Of a DNA stretch of 64,000 bases, positions 53,639 to 62,198 are shown one piece after another (the stretch's first letter is position 1; every line of letters begins with the position of its first letter). The stretch comes from Streptomyces sp. AW19M42 (GTDB lineage: Bacteria; Actinomycetota; Actinomycetes; Streptomycetales; Streptomycetaceae), in assembly GCA_000470535.1 (NCBI GenBank), contig CBRG010000086.1:1-64000 (forward strand), written 5' to 3'. The notes beneath the pieces were generated by a model. The model saw only the letters and a list, made by a program, of their open reading frames with translations. It had not been told where the DNA came from and made no database searches. The position numbers and the translations under genes were made by a program.

Positions 53639-55540
53639 CTATCCGTGCTCGACCGTCACGGGGCCGAAGCGGACCCGGGTCGTCGCCGCGTCCTCGGCCC
53701 AGCACACCTCGACCGTGTCCCCGGCGACGTTCACCCCGCTCACCACCGCGTCGAGCGCGGCGGCGCCGGGCTCGGCGGTGAGCGAGGCGAGCGCGACCAG
53801 GATCACCGTGCCCTCTGCGTCGGCGCCCAGTCGGGGCAGCAGCGCCCAGGGCGTGTACGCGGTGCCCTGCGGGGCGCGTACCTCGTCCCGTGACTCCCAG
53901 CCGTGCAGGCCGTGCAGCGCGGACGTGATCTCGGACCCGGGCCCGGTCGCCCAGCCCGTCTCCTCGACCCGGGCGCCGGGAGGCGCGCCGAGCACCCGGT
54001 GCACCCGGAGCTCGTAGCGGCCGCGGACCACCGTCACGCTCTCCACCCGCAGTCCCGGCTCCGTGGCGGCGCCGCTCGCGAAGACCGGGCGGTGCCAGGA
54101 GGCTGCCCACCCCCAGCCGTCGCCGCCGCCCGCGCCGAGCGGGCGGATGGCGCGGCGGCGGCTGCGGGTTCCGCCGACGACCATGGCCAGGTGGTTGTCC
54201 GCGGCGTTGGCCCGCGCCGTGGGTCCGGTGACCGTCGAGTACGCCTGACGGCTGTACAGTGGATCGTCCTGCGCCGCCGACTCGCCCTCGTGCGGCCTGA
54301 CATGGTCGCTGCCGTGGTTGTGCAGCCGGACGATCCCGTCCGCCCGGGTCGACTGGACGAGCAGCCCAGGCGCGGGCAGCGCGAGCACCCGGTCGGGCCC
54401 CTCGCTCGGCGCCGGCTCCTCGGTCGCCGTCCACAGCGGATGGTCCTCGGGAGCCAGCAGGGACACGAAGGCCTTGGACGCCCAGTAGGGGGACGACGGA
54501 CCCGAGTAGGGCTGGAGCGTCGCATCGTGCGGCCCGTGCCAGCCCAGGCTCAGCAGTCCGTCGGTGCCGGTCGCGCCGCGGTCCAGGAAGTAGCGCAGCG
54601 CCCCGCTGATCACCCGCCGCGACGTACCCGGCGTCAGCGGGGTGTGCCCGGTCACCGCACCGAGCCCGACCGCCGCACCGGCCGCGAAACGGTAGGTCAG
54701 CGAGCGGCCGAAGTGGACCGGGGCCCCGTCCCCGCCGAACAGCAGCGCGAAGCTCTCCAGGTGTTCACGCAGGCGCGCCCCGTAGTGCGCGGCGAACTCC
54801 GCGTCGCCGGAGAGGTGGGCGTCGAGCACGGGGTAGAGGTGCAGTGCCCAGCCGTTGTAGTGGTCGAAGGCGCGCCCGTCGCCGTCCGCGTACCAGCCCT
54901 GTCCCCGGTACCAGACCTCCATCAGGTCGCGGGCCCGCTCCCGGGCCCGCGCGGTCTCCGCGTCGCCTCGGCCCACCGACTCCAGGAACCCGGCCACCGA
55001 GTACGGGAACAGGTACCAGTTGTTCGCAGCGGGGGTGTGCCGCAGGGCGCCGCGCAGCCACTCCTCCGCACGGTCCTGCACGGCCGGCTCCAGCCGGTCC
55101 CAGAGCCAGGGCCGGGTGAGCCGCAGTCCGATGGCGACCGAGGCGGACTCCACCATGGGCTGGCCGAAGACGGTGTGGTCGCGGATCAGCGGCCAGGACT
55201 CGGCGTCGTCCCGGCCCGGCGTACGGGTACCGGCCGCGAGCCCGTCCGCGTACCGCTCCAGCCAGCCGTGCGGGTCCCTGCCGCCCGCGCCCGCGACCCG
55301 GAAGGCGGCGGCGAGGAACGTGCGCGCGTACCCCTCCAGGCCGTCGGAGCGGACCCCGGACGCGGACGGGCGTCCCGGCAGGTCGAGCAGCGCGCTGCCG
55401 GGGGTGGCCCACTGCCAGGCGGCCTTGAGCAGTCCGTCCGCGGCGGCCTGCCAGTGCGCGCGGGTGTAGCCGGTGACCGGGCTCGTCGCCCGGTCGTCGG
55501 CGGGGAGCTCCAGCGGGGAGTCGGGGTGCGGTCGGTTCAT
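53639..55540 (-). CDS. DUF2264 family protein (copy 2)
   Basis: This 633-residue protein is a full-length relative of the copy at 1066-2997. Shared landmarks are TRAHWQAAADGLL, SDGLEGYARTF, GDGRAFDHYNGWALHLYP and SGPSSPYWASKAF. No signal peptide. ATG at 55540 overlaps the stop of the D-2-hydroxyacid dehydrogenase gene (ATGA), so the two proteins are made together. It ends the second sugar locus. Role inferred: processing of an imported oligosaccharide. Confidence 0.85.
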   Translation of the reverse strand: MNRPHPDSPLELPADDRATSPVTGYTRAHWQAAADGLLKAAWQWATPGSALLDLPGRPSASGVRSDGLEGYARTFLAAAFRVAGAGGRDPHGWLERYADGLAAGTRTPGRDDAESWPLIRDHTVFGQPMVESASVAIGLRLTRPWLWDRLEPAVQDRAEEWLRGALRHTPAANNWYLFPYSVAGFLESVGRGDAETARARERARDLMEVWYRGQGWYADGDGRAFDHYNGWALHLYPVLDAHLSGDAEFAAHYGARLREHLESFALLFGGDGAPVHFGRSLTYRFAAGAAVGLGAVTGHTPLTPGTSRRVISGALRYFLDRGATGTDGLLSLGWHGPHDATLQPYSGPSSPYWASKAFVSLLAPEDHPLWTATEEPAPSEGPDRVLALPAPGLLVQSTRADGIVRLHNHGSDHVRPHEGESAAQDDPLYSRQAYSTVTGPTARANAADNHLAMVVGGTRSRRRAIRPLGAGGGDGWGWAASWHRPVFASGAATEPGLRVESVTVVRGRYELRVHRVLGAPPGARVEETGWATGPGSEITSALHGLHGWESRDEVRAPQGTAYTPWALLPRLGADAEGTVILVALASLTAEPGAAALDAVVSGVNVAGDTVEVCWAEDAATTRVRFGPVTVEHG

Positions 55541-56577
55541 GCGAGGAACGCCAGCCTTTCGCGTCGTACGGGATGGGCGAATCCGTCGCCCGCGGCCCAG
55601 CGTTCGCTCTCGCCCACGGCCAGGTCGACAAGGCGCCGCCACTCGTTGCCCTGGGAACCCGCGAGATGCGGGGTGATCAGGGCGTTCTCGCACTCCCACA
55701 GGGGGTGGTCGGCCGGCAGCGTGTCGGGGTCCGTGACGTCGAGGACCGCCCGGATGCGGTTCTGCAGCAGGACGTCGGTCAGCGCGTCCTGATCGACGAC
55801 GGCGCCGCGGGCGGTGTTGACGAGCACCCCGTCCGGCCGCATGGACATGAGCAGTTCACGGCTGACGAGCCGGTGGGTGGCGGGCAGCAGCGGGGTGTGG
55901 ACGCTCACCACGTCGCTGCGCGCGAACAGTTCACCGAGGTCCACCGGCCGGACACCGAGCGCGGCCGCCTCCTCGTCGGAGACGTACGGGTCGTGCAGCA
56001 GTACCCGCAGGTCGTAGGGGCGCAGCAGCTCGATGACCCGGCGGCCGATGAGCGAGGCGGACAGGATGCCCACGGTCCGGCCGTAGTTGCCCACCTGCGG
56101 GGAGGTGGCCAGCCAGTTGCCGCGATGGCGCTCGGCGCGATAGTCGCGGGCCCGTTCCAGCGCCTGTTTGCCGGAGAGCAGGATCATCGCGACGGTGTAC
56201 TCCGCGACCGGCAGGGCGTTGGCCGCGGCGGCGGAGGACACCTCGATGCCACGATCCCAGCAGGCATCGGTGATGTGCCCGCGCACGCTTCCCGCCGTGT
56301 GCACGACGGCGCGCAGCCGGGGCGCGGCGGCCAGTGCCGCCCCGTCGAGCGGTGGACAGCCCCAGCCGGTGACCAGCAGCTCCGTGTCCGCGAGTACGGC
56401 ACGGGCCCGGTCGGTGCCGAAGTCGTCGAGTACGGGCAGCGGCGCGAGGTCGCACACCTGCGAGAGCGCGTCCAGCGACGGGGCGTCCAGCAGGGCGGCC
56501 GCGGCATCCGGCTTCATCGCGACGGCGGCGCGCGGCCTGCGCCGTGCGGCGGGGGTGGGGGCGGCGGTGCTTGGCAT
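55537..56577 (-). CDS. D-isomer-specific 2-hydroxyacid dehydrogenase (copy 2)
   Basis: This 346-residue oxidoreductase resembles copy 1 along its length (LLVTGWGCPPLDGAALAAAPRLRAVVHTAGSV, quoted ends LLVTGW and HTAGSV). Catalytic Arg257 (NTARG) and His304 (TPHLAG) are present, but the expected Glu is Asp285 (VTDPDTLP). The dinucleotide loop reads SASLIG, lacking the first two glycines of GxGxxG. These deviations may reduce activity or shift cofactor use. Followed by DUF2264 through an ATGA overlap and preceded by the permease genes, so its function lies in the same pathway. Confidence 0.88.
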   Translation of the reverse strand: MPSTAAPTPAARRRPRAAVAMKPDAAAALLDAPSLDALSQVCDLAPLPVLDDFGTDRARAVLADTELLVTGWGCPPLDGAALAAAPRLRAVVHTAGSVRGHITDACWDRGIEVSSAAAANALPVAEYTVAMILLSGKQALERARDYRAERHRGNWLATSPQVGNYGRTVGILSASLIGRRVIELLRPYDLRVLLHDPYVSDEEAAALGVRPVDLGELFARSDVVSVHTPLLPATHRLVSRELLMSMRPDGVLVNTARGAVVDQDALTDVLLQNRIRAVLDVTDPDTLPADHPLWECENALITPHLAGSQGNEWRRLVDLAVGESERWAAGDGFAHPVRRERLAFLA

Positions 56578-56617
56578 CTTTCTCCTGGTACGGGGGATGA
56601 GGTGCGGACCGGTGCGG

Positions 56618-57490
56618 CTACTTGACGGCGCCCGCGGTGAGCCCCGACTTCCAGAAGCGCTGGAGCAGCGCGAAGGCGAGGATCAACGGGAGGACCGCGA
56701 GCAGCGAACCCATGATGACCACGGGGTAGTACTCGGGTGAGACGGTGGCGGAGCTGTTCCAGGTGTACAGACCGAGGCTGACGGGATACAGGTCCTGGTC
56801 GGACAGCATCACCATGGGCAGGAAGAAGTTGTTCCAGATCGCGGTGAGCTGGAAGAGGAACACCGTGACCAGACCCGGACCGAGCATCCGCAGCGCGACC
56901 CGGAAGTACGTGGTGAGTTCCCCGGCCCCGTCCACCCGGGCCGCTTCGAGCACTTCGTCGGGCACATAGCCCTGGCTGAATATCCGCCCCAGGTACACGC
57001 CGAACGGGTTGAAGAGCACCGGGATGAACACCGACCAGAAGGTGTTGACCAGGCCGACGCCGGACGCCATCAGATACAGCGGCAGCGCCAGCACGGTCTG
57101 CGGCACCATCACCGCCGCGAGGACCAGGCCGAACAGCTTCTCCTTGTGCGGGAAGCGGTACTTGTCGAAGGCGTACCCGCAGGCGATGCTGATCAGTGCG
57201 CCGAGCGCCGCGCCGAGGACCGCGTACAGCAGGCTGTTGCCGTACCAGCGCCCGTACACACCGCCGTCCATCGCGAAGAGGTCCCTGAGGTTCTGCGCGA
57301 AGGAGAAGTGGTCGAGCGAGAGCACATCGCTGCCGAACAGGGCGTCGCGGTCCTTCGACGAGGCGAGCACCAGCCACAGCACCGGCAGCAGCGTGTAGAG
57401 CACGGAGATGCCGACGACCAGATTGACGACGGAGCGGCCGAGCAGGCGGGGGCGCAGGGCGGCGGCGCGGGCGGGACTCGTCGCGCTCAT
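56618..57490 (-). CDS. Carbohydrate ABC transporter permease, MalG type
   Basis: This 290-residue inner-membrane permease has six expected helices and the EAA loop LEAARVDGAGELTTYFRVALRML. Its C-terminus QRFWKSGLTAGAVK is typical. ATG at 57490 overlaps the stop of the upstream permease (ATGA). It pairs with the MalF-type protein; no ATPase is encoded nearby. Confidence 0.93.
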   Translation of the reverse strand: MSATSPARAAALRPRLLGRSVVNLVVGISVLYTLLPVLWLVLASSKDRDALFGSDVLSLDHFSFAQNLRDLFAMDGGVYGRWYGNSLLYAVLGAALGALISIACGYAFDKYRFPHKEKLFGLVLAAVMVPQTVLALPLYLMASGVGLVNTFWSVFIPVLFNPFGVYLGRIFSQGYVPDEVLEAARVDGAGELTTYFRVALRMLGPGLVTVFLFQLTAIWNNFFLPMVMLSDQDLYPVSLGLYTWNSSATVSPEYYPVVIMGSLLAVLPLILAFALLQRFWKSGLTAGAVK

Positions 57491-58488
57491 CGGACGTCCT
57501 CCTCGGGGGCGTTGGAGCGGTTGGTCCAGCGGGTCACGCCGTAGGAGAGCGCGATCGTGAGGACGAGCAGGACGACCGACGCCGCGGCGGCCAGACCGTA
57601 GTTGTTGCGGGTGAACGCGGCGTCGTAGATGTACATGCTGGGCGAGAACCGGGAGCTGATCATCGGCGTCGACTGGCTCAGCAGCATCGGCTCGGTGAAG
57701 AGCTGGAGCGCGAAGATCAGGGTGAACATCGCGACCATCACGATCGAGGAGCGCACCAGCGGCGCCTTGACCTGGAGTGCGGTGCGGACCGGTCCGGCAC
57801 CGTCGACGACGGACGCCTCGATGACCTCGCGCGGCACGGCCTGCAACGCGGCGTAGAAAACCACCATGTTGTAGCCGAGGTTGCTCCACAGCGCGATGTT
57901 CACGATCGACGGGACGACCGTGTGCACGCCGAGGAAGTCGATGGTGATGTCGGCTTTGCCGAGCAGGTCGACCACCGGGCTCAGCCCCGGCGTGTAGAGG
58001 TAGAGCCAGATGACGGCGGCGATGATGCCGGGCACGGCGTGCGGCAGGAAGAGCCCGAGCTGCGCGCAGGAGCGCAGCCGCACCACTCCGGAGTCCAGCA
58101 GCAGCGCCAGCGCGAGCGCGCCGATCACCATGACCGGGATGTAGATGAGGCAGTACAGGACGACGGTGCCCAGGCCGCTGAGGAACGTCGGGTCGCTCAG
58201 CACGGCGGTGTAGCTGCGCAGCCCGACGAAGACCCTGTGCTCGGGGCCGAAGCCGAGGCCGGGCTGGTCGTCGGCGAAGAAGCTGAGCCAGACGGCGGTG
58301 GCGACCGGGATCAGGAAGACCGTCACCAGGAGGATGAAGAAGGGGGTCATCAGGGCACCGGCCGCGCCGAGTTCACGGCGCCGGGCGGACTTGCGGGGGG
58401 TGCCCGGGGGCGTGGCGGGATTCGGCGACGCGGCGGAACCGGTCGCGCCCACGGGGGCGGAAGCCTGCGTGGTGAGCGGGCTGGTCAT
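57487..58488 (-). CDS. Carbohydrate ABC transporter permease, MalF type
   Basis: This 333-residue permease has a 40-residue cytoplasmic tail, then ALMTPFFILLVTVFLIPVATAVWLSFF (quoted ends), and the EAA loop IEASVVDGAGPVRTALQVKAPLV. ATG at 58488 is chosen with AGGTGA upstream; a GTG three codons earlier is an alternative. It belongs to a different permease class from the LplB/YtcP pair at 9516-11472. Confidence 0.92.
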   Translation of the reverse strand: MTSPLTTQASAPVGATGSAASPNPATPPGTPRKSARRRELGAAGALMTPFFILLVTVFLIPVATAVWLSFFADDQPGLGFGPEHRVFVGLRSYTAVLSDPTFLSGLGTVVLYCLIYIPVMVIGALALALLLDSGVVRLRSCAQLGLFLPHAVPGIIAAVIWLYLYTPGLSPVVDLLGKADITIDFLGVHTVVPSIVNIALWSNLGYNMVVFYAALQAVPREVIEASVVDGAGPVRTALQVKAPLVRSSIVMVAMFTLIFALQLFTEPMLLSQSTPMISSRFSPSMYIYDAAFTRNNYGLAAAASVVLLVLTIALSYGVTRWTNRSNAPEEDVR

Positions 58489-58590
58489 CGGTGTCACCTG
58501 CCTCTCTGCTGCTGGGATCGGGGGCGGGCTGCGGATCTTCCACAGGCACGGGCTGCGGGCCTGCTGCGGGTACGGGCTGCGGGCCGCGGA

Positions 58591-59949
58591 TCAGCTGCTG
58601 TGTTCTGTGGTGGACAGGCCCAGCGCCCTGAGGTCGGGCATCGTGCCCCTCTGGGCCGCGCGTACGGACTCGATCACCGAGCCCTGGCCGCCGCCGACCC
58701 GGGCGAAGCCGTCCTGCATGACCTTCTGTGTGGCGGTCATCCGGGGTCCCCACGTCCAGCCGTCCCGGATCTTGTGGGCCTCCTGGTCGAAGAGCGTGTA
58801 GATGTCCTGGCCGCTGTAGTAGGCGCGGTCGAAGGCCTTGCGGCCGACGGCGACGAGGCCGGGGGCGGCCGGGTACTGGCTGCTGGCTCCGCTGGAGAGC
58901 CGGGCCAGCAGCGCGTCGGGGTGCGCGACCTGCCACTCGATGAACTCCAGCGCGGCTTCCGGGTGGTCGCTGCTGCTGGTGACCGCGAACGTCGATCCGC
59001 CGTGGGTGCCGAGCGCCGGCTCCGCCCCGCTCCACTGGGGGAGCGGGGCGATGGCCCACTGCCCCTTCTGGCCGGGCCGGGCGTTCATCTGCGCCCCGGC
59101 CTCCCAGGCGCCGCTGAACCGGACCAGGACCTCGCCGGAGCTGAGCAGGGCGTCGTAGGCCCTGCTGTCCACCGGGCTCATGACGACCAGGTCCTCGTCG
59201 ATCATCCGCTGCCAGTACGCCGCCACGCGGCGGGTCGGCGCGTCGGCCAGCGACAGGTTCCAGGCGCCGCCGCGGGTGTCGAACCACTGGCCACCGGCCT
59301 GCCAGGCGAAGCCGGCGAACTGGAAAGCGCCGTCGGTGGCGAACGCCGACAGCCGCCGGCCGGGCGCCTTGTCCCGCACGGTGCGGGACGCCTCCTCGAA
59401 CGCGTCCCAGGTACGCGGGACTTGGATGCCGTACTTCGCGAACAGGTCGCTGCGGTAGTGCATCACCATCGGTTCGACGTCGAGCGGCAGGCTGAAGACG
59501 CGCTTCTCGAACGTGGTGAGCCCCAGCGCCTGCGGCAGCAGCTTGGCCCGCAGGCCGTCGCTCATCAGGTCCGTGATGTCCAGGGCGACCCCGTCGATGG
59601 CGAAGCCGGGGATCTGGGGGTACTCGATCGTCGCGACGTCCGGGGCGTTCCCGGCCCGGGAGGCGTTGCTGAGCTTCGCGTAACCGCCCTGGGGCCCGGA
59701 GGGGATCTGCTGGAAGTCGACCTGGATCGTCCGGTGCGTCCGGTTGAACGCGTCCACCACCTCCTTGCTTCCGCGCAGGGCGGACCAGAAGGTGATGTGC
59801 GTGGCATTGCGGCCGGTCCCGCCGGCGTTGCTGGTCCTGCTCGTGCTCTTCGGCCCCGACGTACCACCGCTGCAGGCGCTCAGGGCGCCCGCCAGCGGTA
59901 CTGCGGCCATCGTGGCGAGCATGGATCGACGGCTCTGTCGACCGGGCAT
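58591..59949 (-). CDS. Sugar ABC transporter substrate-binding lipoprotein
   Basis: This 452-residue binding protein has a twin-arginine region (QSRRSMLATMAAVPLAGALS) and lipobox LSAC, so it is a surface lipoprotein. The mature part begins with ATHITFWSALRGSKEVVDAFNRTH, typical of family 1 (MalE-like) binders. ATG at 59949 follows GGGAGG. It is the first gene of the second sugar operon (binding protein, two permeases, dehydrogenase, DUF2264). A probable operator lies at 60038-60050. Confidence 0.93.
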   Translation of the reverse strand: MPGRQSRRSMLATMAAVPLAGALSACSGGTSGPKSTSRTSNAGGTGRNATHITFWSALRGSKEVVDAFNRTHRTIQVDFQQIPSGPQGGYAKLSNASRAGNAPDVATIEYPQIPGFAIDGVALDITDLMSDGLRAKLLPQALGLTTFEKRVFSLPLDVEPMVMHYRSDLFAKYGIQVPRTWDAFEEASRTVRDKAPGRRLSAFATDGAFQFAGFAWQAGGQWFDTRGGAWNLSLADAPTRRVAAYWQRMIDEDLVVMSPVDSRAYDALLSSGEVLVRFSGAWEAGAQMNARPGQKGQWAIAPLPQWSGAEPALGTHGGSTFAVTSSSDHPEAALEFIEWQVAHPDALLARLSSGASSQYPAAPGLVAVGRKAFDRAYYSGQDIYTLFDQEAHKIRDGWTWGPRMTATQKVMQDGFARVGGGQGSVIESVRAAQRGTMPDLRALGLSTTEHSS

Positions 59950-60037
59950 GGGCGCCTCCCGCGGCTCCTGGTTGAGGACACGGGGAATCCTGTTCGGCTG
60001 ATCGGTAACGGTCAATAGATCGCTCAGAAGAAAATCA

Positions 60038-60050
60038 AAGCGGTCAAACG
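60038..60050. promoter_or_regulatory. Candidate operator before second sugar operon
   Basis: AAGCGGTCAAACG on the plus strand reads CGTTTGACCGCTT on the minus strand, matching the site in front of the regulator gene (61245-61257) at 12 of 13 positions. It is 89 bp upstream of the binding-protein start. Confidence 0.55.
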
Positions 60051-60051
60051 A

Positions 60052-61209
60052 TCAGTCTGTGGTGGGAGTGACCTCCTGGGCCGATCCACGGACCTTCAAC
60101 TCCGGCAGCAGCTCCGTCCGGCGCACCGGTCCTGCCGCCCCGGCCGCGCCGGAGAGCCGGTGGAGCAGCAGCTCGGCGGCCGCCCTGCCGATCTCCGCCT
60201 TGGGCGGCGACACCGCGGTCAGCGGCGTGCTGCCGAGGGCCGCGACCACATCGTCGTACGCCACCACCGAGCAGTCCCTGGGCACGTGCACACCGTTCTC
60301 GGCCAGGCGCTGCACCAGCATCAGTGCGTCCACGTCGCCGTGCAGCACCGCCGCCGTGGCCCCGCGCTCGCGCAGCAGGACGGCCAGGTCGGGTGCGTGG
60401 CCGACGCTCCCGGGGGAGACGGCCGGCGCCTGCCCCGCGCCCGCCGGACCCGGGCCGGGCACCGCGTTCGGCGAACTCAGCACGACCGTCCAGTCCTCCA
60501 CGTCCGGGCGCTCGGCCGCGATCCCGGCGAACGCGGCACGCACCGTGCGGGCCGTCGGGCTGTCGTCACGGGCGGCCAGCACGATCCGGCGATGGCCCAG
60601 CGACACCAGGTGCTCCACGGCCAGGTGCACCCCGTACCAGTGGTCGGAACAGACGGAGTCCAGGGCGTGCAGCGCACTGCCCGGCCGGGGCCGCCGCTCC
60701 ATCAGCACGGTCGGCACCCCCACGTCCGCCAGCCAGCCGTAGTCCAGCTCCTCCGAGAGCGCGTGGCGCCATCGCGGGGCGATCAGCAGCCCGCGCGCCC
60801 CGTCCGCCAACGCCCGCTCCACCAGCGGCCGTTCAGCGCCAGCCGACTGCGGCGCGATGTGCAGCGCGATCCGTATCCCGGCCTCCTCCAGCACGCTCCG
60901 GGCGCCGTGCAGCGTCTCGTACAGGTACGAATGCCGCTCCGGCACGACCAGCGCGACCGCCCCGCCCTCACCGGCCGGCTCGGCGCCCCGCACGGCCGGC
61001 GCGGCCGCGGCGCCCGCCGGCTCCCGCAACGGCCGGGCAACGCCGTGACCGCGCCGCAGCCGCCCGGCCCGGGTCAGCTCCTCGACATCGCGCCGCACCG
61101 TGACCACGGATACGTCCAGTTCGGCGGCGAGCACGCTGACCTTGACCGGGCCCCGCGACTCCACCACCCCCATGATCCGCTGACGCCTGAGCTCAACCGG
61201 CTCCCGCAT
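60052..61209 (-). CDS. DeoR-type HTH fused to LacI-type sugar sensor
   Basis: This 385-residue regulator has an N-terminal DeoR winged helix (RRQRIMGVVESRGPVKVSVLAAELDVSVVTVRRDVEELTRAG, quoted ends RRQRIM and LTRAG) joined to a periplasmic-binding-like domain like that of LacI (ALVVPERHSYLYETL, HALDSVCSDHWYGVHLAVEHLVSLGHRRI). It probably senses the sugar brought in by the adjacent transporter. ATG at 61209 follows AGGGGG; a long upstream extension is unlikely. A shared 13-bp motif lies before its own start and before the operon. Confidence 0.88.
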   Translation of the reverse strand: MREPVELRRQRIMGVVESRGPVKVSVLAAELDVSVVTVRRDVEELTRAGRLRRGHGVARPLREPAGAAAAPAVRGAEPAGEGGAVALVVPERHSYLYETLHGARSVLEEAGIRIALHIAPQSAGAERPLVERALADGARGLLIAPRWRHALSEELDYGWLADVGVPTVLMERRPRPGSALHALDSVCSDHWYGVHLAVEHLVSLGHRRIVLAARDDSPTARTVRAAFAGIAAERPDVEDWTVVLSSPNAVPGPGPAGAGQAPAVSPGSVGHAPDLAVLLRERGATAAVLHGDVDALMLVQRLAENGVHVPRDCSVVAYDDVVAALGSTPLTAVSPPKAEIGRAAAELLLHRLSGAAGAAGPVRRTELLPELKVRGSAQEVTPTTD

Positions 61210-61244
61210 GCTGCTGGCCCCCTGCCGTACCGCTGCGCGTTGTT

Positions 61245-61257
61245 CGTTTGAACGCTT
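61245..61257. promoter_or_regulatory. Candidate autoregulatory operator of the DeoR/LacI hybrid
   Basis: CGTTTGAACGCTT on the plus strand matches CGTTTGACCGCTT before the binding-protein gene with one mismatch. It lies 36 bp upstream of the regulator start, and about 90 bp upstream of the divergent TauE/SafE gene. Confidence 0.55.
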
Positions 61258-61347
61258 CCAGTGAGCGCTTGGAGCGCAGCATAGCCATGCCGCTTCCGCA
61301 GCTCGGTCAAGGCCGAAGATCATGGCAGATTACGATCTGTTTTCGGC

Positions 61348-62118
61348 ATGGACACTCTCACTCTCTGGCAACTGGCGGCACTGGCCGCGGCATCCGCGCT
61401 CGTCGGCTTCTCCAAGACGGCCGTCAGCGGTGCCAACACGATCAGTCTCGCGGTTTTCGCGGCGGTACTCCCCGCCCGCGAGTCCACCGGAGTACTGCTC
61501 CCGATCCTCATCGCCGGCGATGTGCTCGCCGTGCTCACCTACCGCCGCCACGCACACTGGCCGACGCTGCTGCGGCTCTTTCCCGCCGTCGCCGTCGGTG
61601 TGGTGGCGGGCACGCTGTTCATGATGTGGGCGGGCGACGCCGCCGTACGGACCTCGATCGGCGCGATCCTGGTCTTCATGGCGGGCGTCACGATCTGGCG
61701 CCGCCGCCGCACCGCCGCCGGGAGCGGGGAGCCGTCGGCGGACGCGGGCCCACCGGACGCGGCGGAGCGGCTGAAAGCCCGCTCGTACGGCGTGCTCGGC
61801 GGCTTCACCACCATGGTCGCCAACGCGGGCGGCCCGGTGATGTCGCTTTATCTGCTTTCCGCCGGTTTCCGCAAGCTCGGCTTTCTCGGCACGTCCGCGT
61901 GGTTCTTCCTGATCGTCAACACGTCCAAGGTGCCGTTCAGTGTGGGCCTCGGGCTGATCAACGGGCGGTCGCTGCTGCTCGACGCCTGCATGCTGCTGTT
62001 CGTGCTCCCGGGCGCCTGGATCGGCCGCATGTGCGTGGACCGGATCAACCAGACGCTCTTCGAACGCCTGGTCATCGGGGCGACCGTGCTGGGCGGCCTC
62101 CAACTGCTGCTGAACTGA
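61348..62118 (+). CDS. TauE/SafE family sulfite/anion exporter-like permease
   Basis: This 256-residue multi-spanning membrane protein has the family repeats: GFSKTAVSGANTISLAVFA in the first half and NAGGPVMSLYLL in the second. Eight helices are expected. TauE/SafE members move sulfite, sulfoacetate or other organic anions. ATG at 61348. It is divergent from the hybrid regulator and may share its control. Confidence 0.9.
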   Translation: MDTLTLWQLAALAAASALVGFSKTAVSGANTISLAVFAAVLPARESTGVLLPILIAGDVLAVLTYRRHAHWPTLLRLFPAVAVGVVAGTLFMMWAGDAAVRTSIGAILVFMAGVTIWRRRRTAAGSGEPSADAGPPDAAERLKARSYGVLGGFTTMVANAGGPVMSLYLLSAGFRKLGFLGTSAWFFLIVNTSKVPFSVGLGLINGRSLLLDACMLLFVLPGAWIGRMCVDRINQTLFERLVIGATVLGGLQLLLN

Positions 62119-62143
62119 CGGGCCCGCCGCAGAACCGACGGCA

Positions 62144-62174
62144 GCCCTCCCGGATCGCGGTGATCCGGGAGGGC
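62144..62174. terminator. Bidirectional terminator, 13-bp perfect stem
   Basis: GCCCTCCCGGATC (62144-62156) pairs with GATCCGGGAGGGC (62162-62174) over a GCGGT loop, between convergent permease genes. Confidence 0.85.
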
Positions 62175-62198
62175 CGGCGGGCGGCGACGGCCGAGGGG

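Noticed and set aside
57922..60018. Long plus-strand frame opposite the permease and binding-protein genes
   Set aside because: Antisense shadow with low-complexity product; the minus-strand genes are well supported.
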